NCBI RefSeq assembly: GCF_001667945.1
Contig: NZ_LZJK01000063.1
Span: 1 to 64,000, forward strand
Origin: Mycolicibacter sinensis
Lineage (GTDB): Bacteria > Actinomycetota > Actinomycetes > Mycobacteriales > Mycobacteriaceae
Length of the DNA: 64,000 nucleotides
Reading direction: 5' to 3'
Below the pieces are notes generated by a model that saw only the letters and a list, made by a program, of their open reading frames with translations, did not search any database and was not told the DNA's origin. Shown piece by piece: positions 56,487 through 64,000 of the stretch; position 1 is the first letter of the stretch; every line of letters starts with the position of its first letter. Position numbers and translations under genes: made by a program.

Positions 56487-59400
56487 CTACCCGGCCGCGC
56501 CGACGCTGCCGTCGGCTCCGGCCGTGCCCGAGGTGCCATTCGGCGTGCCGGTGCCGGCCGCACCCCCGGCACCGCCCTTGCCGAGCGCCCCGCCGGCCGC
56601 CCCGGCACCGCCGGACCCACCGTCGCCACCATGACCGCCGTCACCGCCGTCACCGCCCGCGGCGCCGTCGGTACCGGTCCCGCCGGCACCGCCGGCCCCA
56701 CCGGCCGCCCCGGCACCGCCCTTGCCGGAGGTACCGCCGCCGGTGCTGGCACCACCGGTGCCGCCGGTGCCCCCGGTACCGCCAGTGCCACCGTCACCCG
56801 CGGTGTTGCCCGCGCCGGTCGCGGCGCCACCGGCGCCGCCCTTACCGCCGGCGCCAGCGGCCCCGCCGGTGCCGCCGTTACCGGTGCCCGAGGTGCCGCC
56901 GGTACCGCCATTGCCACCCGCGCCGCCGGCGCCACCGTTGGTACCGTCGCCGGCACCCGCCGAGGTGCTGCCGGCGGTCCCGGCCGCGCCCGCCCCGCCG
57001 GCGCCACCCCGGCCACCGGTGCCGCCGTTGCCGTCGACGGCGCTGGCTCCGGTCTGACCGGCCGTGCCGCTGGTGCTGGCGCCGCCTTGGCCCGCGGTGC
57101 CCGCGGCACCGCCGGCTCCGCCGTCACCGCCATTGCCGCCGGCCAGGCCGTTGCCGGCGCTGTCCACACCGCCGGCACCGCCGGCCCCACCGGTGCCGCC
57201 GCTGCCGCCCTTACCCGCGGCGCCGCCGTTGCCGCCGTTGCCGGTATTCGACGCGCCGCCGTTACCGCCGGCGCCGCCGGTGCCGCCGGCCCCACCGTTG
57301 GCGCCGTTGCCGCCCGCGGTCCCGGCGACGGTGTCCGTGGCGGTCTTGCCGGACTCACCTGCGCTGCCGGATGTACCGCTACCGCCGGTGCCGCCAGTGC
57401 CACCCTGTCCACCGTTGCCGGCCTCCGCGGTGCCGCCGTTACCGCCGGCCCCGCCGGTGCCGCCGCCGGTTCCACCGGTTCCACCGTTGCCGCCCTTACC
57501 GCCGTCGGCCGCGAGGGCGCCGTTACCGCCGTTGCCTCCGGCGCCACCGACCCCGCCGCTACCGCCGGTACCGCCGTTGCCGCCGTTACCGGCGTGGCTG
57601 GGCGCAACCCCGATGTTGTTGGTCGGCACGGCAGTTCCGGCGCTGTTGCCACCGTTGCCACCCGCGCCGCCGGCCGCACCGGCGCCACCGCCGGCACCAT
57701 TACCGCCGTTACCGCCGCTCGCGGTGCCATTGCCGCCGTTACCGCCGGAACCGCCGACACCGACTGCACTGCTACCGCCGTTGCCGCCGTTACCGCCGAT
57801 GCTCACGCCGGTGGTCGCGCCGTTGCCGCCGGCACCGCCGTCGCCGCCGGTAGCGCCAGTACCGGCGGTGGAGGACGGCCCGGCTCCGCCGTTGCCGCCG
57901 TTGCCGCCGACGCTGTAGACGGTGCCCGCAGTGAAGTGGTCGCCGTTGACGTCTCGCCACCCGGTGCCGCTACCGCCGGCACCGCCGTCACCGCCGTTGC
58001 CGGCCGTTCCCGCACCGGTCAGGCCGGTACCGCCCCCGGCGCCACCGTTACCGCCTTGGGCGTGGTTGCCAGAGAGCAGCCCCCCGCCGGCGCCGACGGT
58101 GCCGTTACCGCCGGCGCCGCCGTTGCCGCCGGTACCGCCGACGCCGCTACCGGGCGCACCACCGGTGCCGCCGTTACCGCCGTTGCCGCCGAAGGTCTGG
58201 ATGGTGTCGTCATCGGTGGCTCCGTTACCGCCTGCGCCACCGTTGCCGCCCGCGCCCGCGGGCCCGCTGGCGCCGGCACCGCCGGTACCACCGTTGCCGC
58301 CGTTACCGGCAACGCCTTGGACACCGACAGCGCCGCTGGCGTCACCGCCGCGGCCGCCGTCACCACCGGCAGCTCCGACGTGGGATCCGGTCGAGGCGCC
58401 GCCGGCACCACCGACGCCACCGTTGCCACCGTTGGTGACACCGGCGCCACCGGCGCCACCGACACCCCCGGTGCCCCCGCTGCCATCACCGGCGTTAGCG
58501 CCGGCGCCGCCGGCACCGCCGTTACCGCCCTTGAGGCCGTCGCCACCGACACCGCCGGCGGCACCGTTGCCGGCGACACCGCCGCTGGTGCTGCTCATGG
58601 GATCGCCGCTGCCGCCGCCGGCGCCGCCGGCCCCGCCGGCCCCGCCGTTACCGAGGTAGTTGCCGTTCTCATCCTTGAAGCCGTCGCCACCGTTGCCGGC
58701 CGCGCCACCATTGGCTCCGATGCCGGCCTGGCCGTGCTCCCAGAAGTTGCTGCCGGCCGCACCGCCGGTGCCGCCGGAACCGCCGTTGCCGCCGTTGACG
58801 TGGTCAGCCGTGCCGGCGGCGCCGTCACCGCCGGCCCCGGCCTGCCCGCCGTCACCACCGTTGCCGTAGGTGAAGCCGCCGCGTCCGCCGGCGCCGCCGC
58901 TACCGCCGTTGGATCCGTTACCGCTGCCGCCGTTGGCGAAGCTGCCGTTGACGCCGTTACCGCCGGCGCCGCCGGTGCCCCCGGTGCCGAGGAGCCACGC
59001 CACCGCGTCGCCACCGGCACCACCGGTGCCGCCCGCGATACCTTCGGCGCCGACGCCCCCGGCGCCACCGTCGCCGCCGTGGCCCATGAAGATCCCGCCC
59101 GTACCGCCGTTTCCGCCGGCGGCTCCGAGGCCACCCGAACCGCCGTCGCCGCCGTTGCCGAAGAAGCCGAGCGCATTGCCGCCGTTGCCACCGTCAACGC
59201 CGTCCTGGTCGCTGTTCCAGCCGGCACCGCCGTCGCCGAACCACAGACCGCCGTCACCGCCGTCCGGGTTGTCCGCGGTTCCGGCGGCACCGTCGCCGAT
59301 CAGGTACTGCCCGGCCATCTCGTTGATGGAGTTGTTGACCATCGCGCCGAAGTCGCTGTTGATCCACGCCTCGATACCGGCGTGCAGCGGCAGGTAGAAC

Positions 59401-59690
59401 CACTGGTCGAGGATGCTGCCCATGTCGAAGGCGGCCGCCGAGCCGGAGAAGTCGAAGGCCGCGAGCCCCGGGTCGACGTCGGCGCCGGCGTCGGCGTCGG
59501 CCGGAAAGATGCCGGTGAGCCAATCGAGATTGAACAGGTCCTCGACGTCGGCATGGGCCTGCGGCGCGCCGGCCAGCGGGCTCATCCCGAGGGCCAGGAA
59601 CGCTGCTGCCGCACCGCCGGCACCGATCGCTCGGTTGCGGTGCCGGAGTTTTCCTGCACCGGTCTGGTTGCGGGTGTAACGACGAGTCAT
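56487..59690 (-). CDS. PGRS-repeat protein with signal peptide, no PE domain
   Basis: This 1067-residue protein has a signal peptide at about 1-47 (ALGMSPLAGAPQAHA). A helical domain spans about 48-135, including LDQWFYLPLHAGIEAWINS and ending GQYLIGDGAAGTA, which echoes the GRPLI-type linker before the PGRS of PE_PGRS proteins. The rest, to the C-terminus, is Gly-Gly-X PGRS repeat. A canonical PE domain (about 100 residues with PE near the start) is absent. The protein is thus likely exported by Sec, not by the ESX/PE route. It is transcribed with the GjpA-like gene upstream, 59 bp away, behind a GAAAGG site. Confidence 0.85.
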   Translation of the reverse strand: MTRRYTRNQTGAGKLRHRNRAIGAGGAAAAFLALGMSPLAGAPQAHADVEDLFNLDWLTGIFPADADAGADVDPGLAAFDFSGSAAAFDMGSILDQWFYLPLHAGIEAWINSDFGAMVNNSINEMAGQYLIGDGAAGTADNPDGGDGGLWFGDGGAGWNSDQDGVDGGNGGNALGFFGNGGDGGSGGLGAAGGNGGTGGIFMGHGGDGGAGGVGAEGIAGGTGGAGGDAVAWLLGTGGTGGAGGNGVNGSFANGGSGNGSNGGSGGAGGRGGFTYGNGGDGGQAGAGGDGAAGTADHVNGGNGGSGGTGGAAGSNFWEHGQAGIGANGGAAGNGGDGFKDENGNYLGNGGAGGAGGAGGGSGDPMSSTSGGVAGNGAAGGVGGDGLKGGNGGAGGAGANAGDGSGGTGGVGGAGGAGVTNGGNGGVGGAGGASTGSHVGAAGGDGGRGGDASGAVGVQGVAGNGGNGGTGGAGASGPAGAGGNGGAGGNGATDDDTIQTFGGNGGNGGTGGAPGSGVGGTGGNGGAGGNGTVGAGGGLLSGNHAQGGNGGAGGGTGLTGAGTAGNGGDGGAGGSGTGWRDVNGDHFTAGTVYSVGGNGGNGGAGPSSTAGTGATGGDGGAGGNGATTGVSIGGNGGNGGSSAVGVGGSGGNGGNGTASGGNGGNGAGGGAGAAGGAGGNGGNSAGTAVPTNNIGVAPSHAGNGGNGGTGGSGGVGGAGGNGGNGALAADGGKGGNGGTGGTGGGTGGAGGNGGTAEAGNGGQGGTGGTGGSGTSGSAGESGKTATDTVAGTAGGNGANGGAGGTGGAGGNGGASNTGNGGNGGAAGKGGSGGTGGAGGAGGVDSAGNGLAGGNGGDGGAGGAAGTAGQGGASTSGTAGQTGASAVDGNGGTGGRGGAGGAGAAGTAGSTSAGAGDGTNGGAGGAGGNGGTGGTSGTGNGGTGGAAGAGGKGGAGGAATGAGNTAGDGGTGGTGGTGGTGGASTGGGTSGKGGAGAAGGAGGAGGTGTDGAAGGDGGDGGHGGDGGSGGAGAAGGALGKGGAGGAAGTGTPNGTSGTAGADGSVGAAG

Positions 59691-59749
59691 GGGAAGACCT
59701 TTCGTGGTGAAAAGTTCGGCTATGGGGATTTCAGGCGGGAGGGGCGGGA

Positions 59750-60937
59750 TCAGCCGAGCAGCCCGAGGTCAGCCAGCAGGTCGCCGAAGGCGAAGCTGTC
59801 GGCCATCGAGCTGCCCGCGCCGCCGTCGTCGGTGCCGTCATCGACGACGAAGCCCTCCGGAGCCGGGATGCTGAAGACCGGGTCCTTGCCGCTCCACGAA
59901 CCCCAGCCAAGCTGCGAGCCGATCACCTGCGAGACACCCAGCCAGGCGCCGAGCGGGCCGATCGCATCGCTCGGCGCGTGCAGGTCGCCGACCACCGGGA
60001 TGCCGGAGATGTCGAAGCCGATGCTGTTGAAGATCGACCCACCCGAGGCGGGCGCCTGGGCGATCTCGTTGCCGTCGGGGTCCAGCACGTGCATCGGGTC
60101 GGCGGTGACGTGGCCGCCGGTGCTGAACCAGCCGCCGAAGGCGAAGTCCAGGTGGGTGATCTCCATACCGCCCGGCAGGAGACCGGCGTCGTTGATCGCC
60201 GGCAGCAGGCTGTCGAGGTTGAGGGTGGCGCCGTTGAGTGAGGCGTCGAACATGTTCGCCGGGATGTTGAGCAGGCCCTGGAACGCCGCAGTGGTGTCAC
60301 CGTCCTTCAGAGCGTCGCTGAACTCCTGCAGGCTGTTGGCGAGCGCGACGCCGGGGGCGATGAACGGGCTGACCGAGGCGAGCATGACCGCGCTCATCGG
60401 TGACCCGAGGAAGTTGATGATCGGGGTGAGCGTCTCGGCCTGGTCGGCGGGCAGGAAGCCCGGGACCTGGCTGAAGATGATTTCGTGCCCACCGGCCAGG
60501 TTGCCGAGCAGATAGCTGCTGTCCATGGTGTGGCGGATGACGTCGTTGATGGTGTCCTGATCGGCGTTCATCAGCGTCAGCGACGACCACGCGTTCTTCA
60601 AGTCGGTCTGCATGGCGTTGGTCATCGCGGGGATGGTCGACGGGTCGTCGATCATGCTCTGCAGGTACTCCGACATGCGGGACGAGAGCTGGGTGAAGCC
60701 GATGTCGGGCGCCGCGTTGTAGGAGGCCATCATCCGCGCGACGTTGTCCTGCGCGGTGTTGTAGGCCGCTTCGAACGGGGTGAAGAAGTCGGCGAGACCG
60801 AAGCTGTCGGCGGTCAACGCCACGTCTCGGGCGATGTTGCCGGTGTATACCGGCGCGACGGTCGGCACGACGGCGACGAGGCCGGCGCCCACGATCGCGA
60901 CACCCGCGGTGGCGTAGGGACGAAGTGCTTGGTGCAT
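59750..60937 (-). CDS. GjpA-family outer-membrane porin-like protein
   Basis: This 395-residue protein resembles the family named for the Gordonia porin GjpA. It has an N-terminal signal-like segment (RPYATAGVAIVGAGLVAVVPTVAP), then a helical region to about residue 215, and the conserved block LNGATLNLDSLLPAINDAGLLPGGMEI. LDFAFGGWFS, GGSIFNSIGFDISGIPVVGD and a GPLGAWLGVSQVIGSQLGWG segment follow. A porin role is by family name; direct pore evidence exists only for the Gordonia protein. The ATG at 60937 has a GAGGAG site. It is the first gene of a two-gene operon with the PGRS gene. Confidence 0.75.
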   Translation of the reverse strand: MHQALRPYATAGVAIVGAGLVAVVPTVAPVYTGNIARDVALTADSFGLADFFTPFEAAYNTAQDNVARMMASYNAAPDIGFTQLSSRMSEYLQSMIDDPSTIPAMTNAMQTDLKNAWSSLTLMNADQDTINDVIRHTMDSSYLLGNLAGGHEIIFSQVPGFLPADQAETLTPIINFLGSPMSAVMLASVSPFIAPGVALANSLQEFSDALKDGDTTAAFQGLLNIPANMFDASLNGATLNLDSLLPAINDAGLLPGGMEITHLDFAFGGWFSTGGHVTADPMHVLDPDGNEIAQAPASGGSIFNSIGFDISGIPVVGDLHAPSDAIGPLGAWLGVSQVIGSQLGWGSWSGKDPVFSIPAPEGFVVDDGTDDGGAGSSMADSFAFGDLLADLGLLG

Positions 60938-61275
60938 CAACAATCTCCTCGGAAAGGGTCGCCGCACCTTCAGGCGCGTGCAGGGCGTAAGTGAAGTTAG
61001 CTAATACAGACCTTAGAAGCAACTCAGGGCACAAGTGGGCGTGGATGTGACGCACCGCACCGGCCGGGTGAGCGCTCCGATGCCCGACAGGCGCATTGAC
61101 CTGCCGTTTTCTGAACTCCCAGCGTCACGCAGAATCACATTACGTTTACATCCGCATTCGTCCACTTTAGTGAAACTGGCTGTAAGAGTAGGGAAATACT
61201 GAGAAGAACGCCTTTTCGTGTCCGCGAAGCCCTGCCGGTGCTGCCCTCGCGGTCGCGGCGGATATCTTTGAGCCC
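60938..61275. other. Intergenic region with divergent promoters
   Basis: This 338-bp region separates the divergent GjpA-like and FAAL genes. It is AT-richer than its surroundings at 60997-61020 and at 61130-61205. These are candidate promoters for the two genes, but I cannot place -10/-35 elements firmly. I see no small gene, hairpin terminator or known operator in it. Confidence 0.6.
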
Positions 61276-63078
61276 GTGCCTCCCAACCCGGCTTCCGTGG
61301 TGGATCTGCTTCGTCGACAATCCGATCGATACGGCGACAAGCTCGCGTTCGCGTTCACCGTCGACGGCGAGACGGAAGCCGGCCGGCTTACCTACTGCGA
61401 ACTCGACCGCAAGGCGCGGGCGATCGCCGCGGGGCTGCAGCGCCGGGGCGCGGCCGGACGGCGCGTGCTGGTGATCTGCCGCCCCGGCCTGGACAGCATT
61501 GCCGCCTACTTCGGTTGCCTGTATGCGGGCGCCGTCGCGGTCCCGGTGCAGGATCAGCTGGCCCGGTTGATGACGATCGTTCCCGATGCCCGCGCCGGTT
61601 TCGTGCTGGCCGACGCCGAGACGCAGAACCGGTTCAAGGCCGCCGTCGACGGCATGGTCCGCCGGCCACCGCAGTGGGCGCTGCCGGATGCGCCGCTGGA
61701 GGACGCCGACAACTGGGCACCCCCGGATGTCGACGGCTCCACGACCGCGATGATGCAGTACACCTCCGGCTCCACCCGGGCGCCCAAGGGGGTGGTGCTG
61801 AGCCACGCCAACCTGCTGCACAATCTGGGTGCCATCGAGGAAGCCTGGGGCGGCGATGAGAACGACCTCGCGGTGTCCTGGCTGCCGCTGCACCACGACA
61901 TGGGGCTCATCGGCGGGATTCTGGGCACCGTCTACGTCGGCTGCAGCACGGTGCTGTTGTCACCGGCCGGTTTCATCGCCCGCCCCCTCCGCTGGCTGGA
62001 GACCGTTTCGCGCTACCGCGCCACGGCGACCGTCGCGCCGAACTTCGCCTACAACCTGTGCGTCGAGCGCAGCACCGGCGACGAACGGGCCGCGCTGGAC
62101 CTGTCCTGCCTGACCACGGCGATGAACGGCGCCGAGCCGGTGCACGCCGAGACGCTGCGAAGGTTCACCGAGGCGTTCGCCGACGCCGGCTTGCGCCCGC
62201 AGGCTCTGATGCCGGTGTACGGCCTGGCCGAGGCCAGCCTGCTGGTGTCGGGCGGTTCGTCCGGCGACGCCCCGGTGATCCGCTGGATCGACCGCGCCGC
62301 CCTGGGCGAGGACCGCGTCGCCGACGCCGATCCCGGTGCCGACGGCACGGTGAGCATCGTCGGGTGCGGCCGGCCGCGGGGTGGCCAGCGCATCGTCATC
62401 GTCGACCCGGAGAGCCGTCGGCCGCGCGGCGCCGACCAGGTCGGTGAGATCTGGGTGGCCGGGCCCAGCGTCGCGACCGGGTATCGCGGTAAGCCCGAGG
62501 ACACCGAGAAGACGTTCGGGGGGTATCTGGCCGAGACCCGAGAGGGCCCGTTCCTGCGCACCGGGGATCTGGGCTTTGTGCACGACGGCGAGTTGTTTAT
62601 CACCGGGCGCTGCAAGGATCTGATCATCCTGACGGGCAATCACTACTACCCCGCCGACCTCGAGGCGAGCGTGCAGTCATGTCACCCGGTGCTGCTGGCC
62701 GGGCGCGGCGCCGCGTTCGCGGTCACCTCGGAGTCCGGCACCGACGAACAGCTCGTGGTCGTGCAGGAGGTGGCCGGCCAGCGCATCCGCGAGACCGACC
62801 TACCGCATCTGGTTGCCGCCGCCGGCGCCGCGCTGGCCAAGCACCACGGCATCGTGCCGCAGCAGCTGCTGCTCGTCGATCAATTGACGATCCCCACCAC
62901 CTCCAGCGGCAAGATCCAGCGCAGCCGGTGCCGGGAGATGTTCCTCGACGGGGAGTTGGCGACGCTGTTCGAGTGGACCGCCCCGGCGGCCGACAGGGAT
63001 CCGAAGGCCGCAGCGGAGCGGGCTGCGCTCATCCAGCAGGCGGTGGCGCAGCACTATGCGAAGAATCGGCAGGGCTGA
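61276..63078 (+). CDS. Fatty acyl-AMP ligase (FAAL-type FadD)
   Basis: This 600-residue adenylate-forming enzyme has the AMP-binding P-loop YTSGSTRAPKGV, LPLHHDMGLIGGILG (typical of FAALs), NGAEPV, YGLAEASLL, and the C-terminal TGRCKDLIILTGNHYYPADLE. The catalytic Lys is in TTSSGKIQRSRCR near residue 550. FAALs activate fatty acids as acyl-AMP and pass them to polyketide synthases or to lipid loading enzymes. No PKS gene lies within the window. The start is GTG 61276. It is flanked by two PGRS genes and the GjpA-like gene, which is unusual. The numbered FadD identity is not assigned. Confidence 0.88.
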   Translation: MPPNPASVVDLLRRQSDRYGDKLAFAFTVDGETEAGRLTYCELDRKARAIAAGLQRRGAAGRRVLVICRPGLDSIAAYFGCLYAGAVAVPVQDQLARLMTIVPDARAGFVLADAETQNRFKAAVDGMVRRPPQWALPDAPLEDADNWAPPDVDGSTTAMMQYTSGSTRAPKGVVLSHANLLHNLGAIEEAWGGDENDLAVSWLPLHHDMGLIGGILGTVYVGCSTVLLSPAGFIARPLRWLETVSRYRATATVAPNFAYNLCVERSTGDERAALDLSCLTTAMNGAEPVHAETLRRFTEAFADAGLRPQALMPVYGLAEASLLVSGGSSGDAPVIRWIDRAALGEDRVADADPGADGTVSIVGCGRPRGGQRIVIVDPESRRPRGADQVGEIWVAGPSVATGYRGKPEDTEKTFGGYLAETREGPFLRTGDLGFVHDGELFITGRCKDLIILTGNHYYPADLEASVQSCHPVLLAGRGAAFAVTSESGTDEQLVVVQEVAGQRIRETDLPHLVAAAGAALAKHHGIVPQQLLLVDQLTIPTTSSGKIQRSRCREMFLDGELATLFEWTAPAADRDPKAAAERAALIQQAVAQHYAKNRQG

Positions 63079-63095
63079 GTGGTCAGCCGCTGAAA

Positions 63096-63135
63096 CGACC
63101 ACGGTCGCCGAGCCAGAGCCCGGCGACCGTGGTCG
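63096..63135. terminator. Bidirectional terminator hairpin
   Basis: Arms 63096-63110 and 63121-63135 form a perfect 15-bp stem with a 10-nt loop. A GAAA run before and a CTTTC run after give a short T-tract on the plus strand. It lies between the convergent FAAL and PGRS genes and matches an intrinsic terminator. Confidence 0.8.
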
Positions 63136-63150
63136 CTTTCGAATGATCGG

Positions 63151-64000
63151 CTACGTGCCGGGCTTGCCGGCCGCACCGTCGCTGCCGGCGGTACCGGCGC
63201 TGCCGTCCTGACCCGGCGTGCCGGTGCCGGTAGCGGCACCACCCGGTCCAGCGGCACCCGCCGCTCCGCCGTTGCCACCGTCACCGGCCGCCCCACCGGT
63301 GCCGTTGCCGGCGCCGCCGGTGCCGTGGGCGCCACCGTTGCCGCCGGTCCCGCCGTTGCCACCGTTGCCGCCATTGCCGCCGTTGTAGCCGTTGCCGGTG
63401 TCGGGGTTGGTGCCACCGGCACCACCGGCCCCACCAGCACCGCCGTCACCGCCGGTGCCACCGGCTCCACCGTTGCCACCGGTCCCGGAGGTCGAAGCAC
63501 CGCCGACGCCGCCGTTACCGCCGGTGCCACCGGTGTTGCCGTTGCCGCCGTTGCCACCGGCCGAGGGAGATTGGCTGGGAAGCGCCGGGATGCCGCTGGT
63601 ACCCGCAGCGCCTTGGTCGGCGGTAGCACCGGCTCCACCGGCCCCACCGTCACCACCGTTGCCGGCCACCGCGGTGCCACCGGCACCACCGTTGCCGCCG
63701 TTGCCCGCGATGACACCGCCGCCGCCGGCGCCACCCGCGCCGCCGGTGCCGCCGTCGACCGAGCCGGTGGCGTTACCGCCGCCGCCGCCAGTACCTCCGT
63801 TGCCACCGGCGCCACCGCCATAGGCATGGCCGCCGGCACCGCCGGCACCGCCGGTGCCCGCGTGGCTGTCCCCGAAGCCAGCGGGTCCGCCGGCCGGGGT
63901 GGCCACACCGCCGCTGTTACCGCCGGTGCCGCCGTTGCCGCCGGCACCGCCGTCACTGTGGGTGGACAGCCCCGAGAAGCCGTCACCGCCCATGCCGCCT
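63151..64000 (-). CDS. PGRS-repeat protein, 3' part only (5' end outside window)
   Basis: This is a second PGRS gene. Only its C-terminal portion of about 280 residues lies in the window, because the coding sequence runs off the right edge. All of the visible part is Gly-Gly-X repeat, interrupted by non-Gly segments such as SGIPALPSQSPSAG. The stop is the TAG at 63153-63151. Whether its N-terminus has a PE domain or a signal peptide, like the PGRS gene at 56487, cannot be seen. Confidence 0.85.
   Translation of the reverse strand, partial: GGMGGDGFSGLSTHSDGGAGGNGGTGGNSGGVATPAGGPAGFGDSHAGTGGAGGAGGHAYGGGAGGNGGTGGGGGNATGSVDGGTGGAGGAGGGGVIAGNGGNGGAGGTAVAGNGGDGGAGGAGATADQGAAGTSGIPALPSQSPSAGGNGGNGNTGGTGGNGGVGGASTSGTGGNGGAGGTGGDGGAGGAGGAGGTNPDTGNGYNGGNGGNGGNGGTGGNGGAHGTGGAGNGTGGAAGDGGNGGAAGAAGPGGAATGTGTPGQDGSAGTAGSDGAAGKPGT

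Noticed and set aside
56477..60515. Long plus-strand frames through the PGRS gene, with Pro/Ala-rich translation
   Set aside because: They are antisense images of the Gly-rich repeats; no start site or signal supports them.
63151..64000. CRISPR array or tandem repeat signal in the Gly-rich region
   Set aside because: The repeats are short codon repeats of a PGRS protein without spacers of constant length.

Overview
The window is chromosomal DNA of a mycobacterium. The evidence is high GC content and a set of lineage-restricted genes: MmpS/MmpL, WhiB3, PE-PPE-domain esterases, glycine-rich PGRS proteins, a GroEL1 with a His-rich tail, the ImuA'/ImuB/DnaE2 mutasome and a FAAL-type FadD. Gene order follows the M. 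tuberculosis block I know as Rv3368c to about Rv3438, but whole segments expected there are missing (SigD/RsdA, CmaA1, the PPE57-59 region). With PGRS proteins that lack a PE domain, this suggests a non-tuberculous mycobacterium, perhaps near the M. terrae/Mycolicibacter group. The species assignment is inference. I saw no tRNA, rRNA, CRISPR array, insertion sequence or prophage.

Layout. (1) 113-1734: a small operon behind a perfect TACCC-N5-GGGTA palindrome, the RicR/CsoR-type copper operator, encoding a Cys-rich DUF1326 protein, a Met/His/Cys-rich exported peptide and a DUF2231 membrane protein. (2) 1744-5741: nitroreductase and DnaE2 with a LexA-like box. (3) 5826-9160: an MmpS/MmpL exporter pair. 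(4) 9170-15999: universal stress protein, trehalose-6-phosphate phosphatase, hydratase HtdY, LpqD, a two-domain fatty acyl reductase and a nucleoside hydrolase. (5) 15990-18339: ImuB and ImuA' behind a second LexA-like box. (6) 18472-28875: an SDR, GuaA, a beta-phosphoglucomutase/GH65 phosphorylase pair, ChoD, GuaB3 and GuaB2. (7) 29018-34986: small conserved genes, WhiB3, small secreted proteins and two paralogous PE-PPE-domain esterases flanking a dehydrogenase/decarboxylase pair. (8) 35035-44315: envelope stress genes, groES-groEL1 with a CIRCE element, and an overlapping chain alr, hydrolase, tsaE, tsaB-rimI fusion, tsaD. (9) 42930-47206: gadB, nnr, a VapBC-type toxin-antitoxin pair and a rhomboid-like membrane protein. 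(10) 47311-55435: tandem PknH-sensor-like proteins, a Baeyer-Villiger-type monooxygenase with an SDR, two envelope proteins and GlmS. (11) 55577-64000: a hydrolase-fold protein, a PGRS protein with a signal peptide instead of a PE domain, a GjpA-family porin-like gene, a fatty acyl-AMP ligase and the 3' part of a second PGRS gene.

Functionally, dnaE2 plus imuA'-imuB form one SOS mutagenesis system split over about 12 kb. guaA, guaB2 and guaB3 serve guanine nucleotide synthesis. OtsB makes trehalose, while the GH65/phosphoglucomutase pair probably degrades a glucose disaccharide. The alr-to-tsaD chain ties cell-wall alanine racemization to t6A tRNA modification. The most novel-looking items are the copper-operator operon with DUF1326, the TsaB-RimI fusion, and the PE-less PGRS genes placed around a GjpA-like and a FAAL gene.
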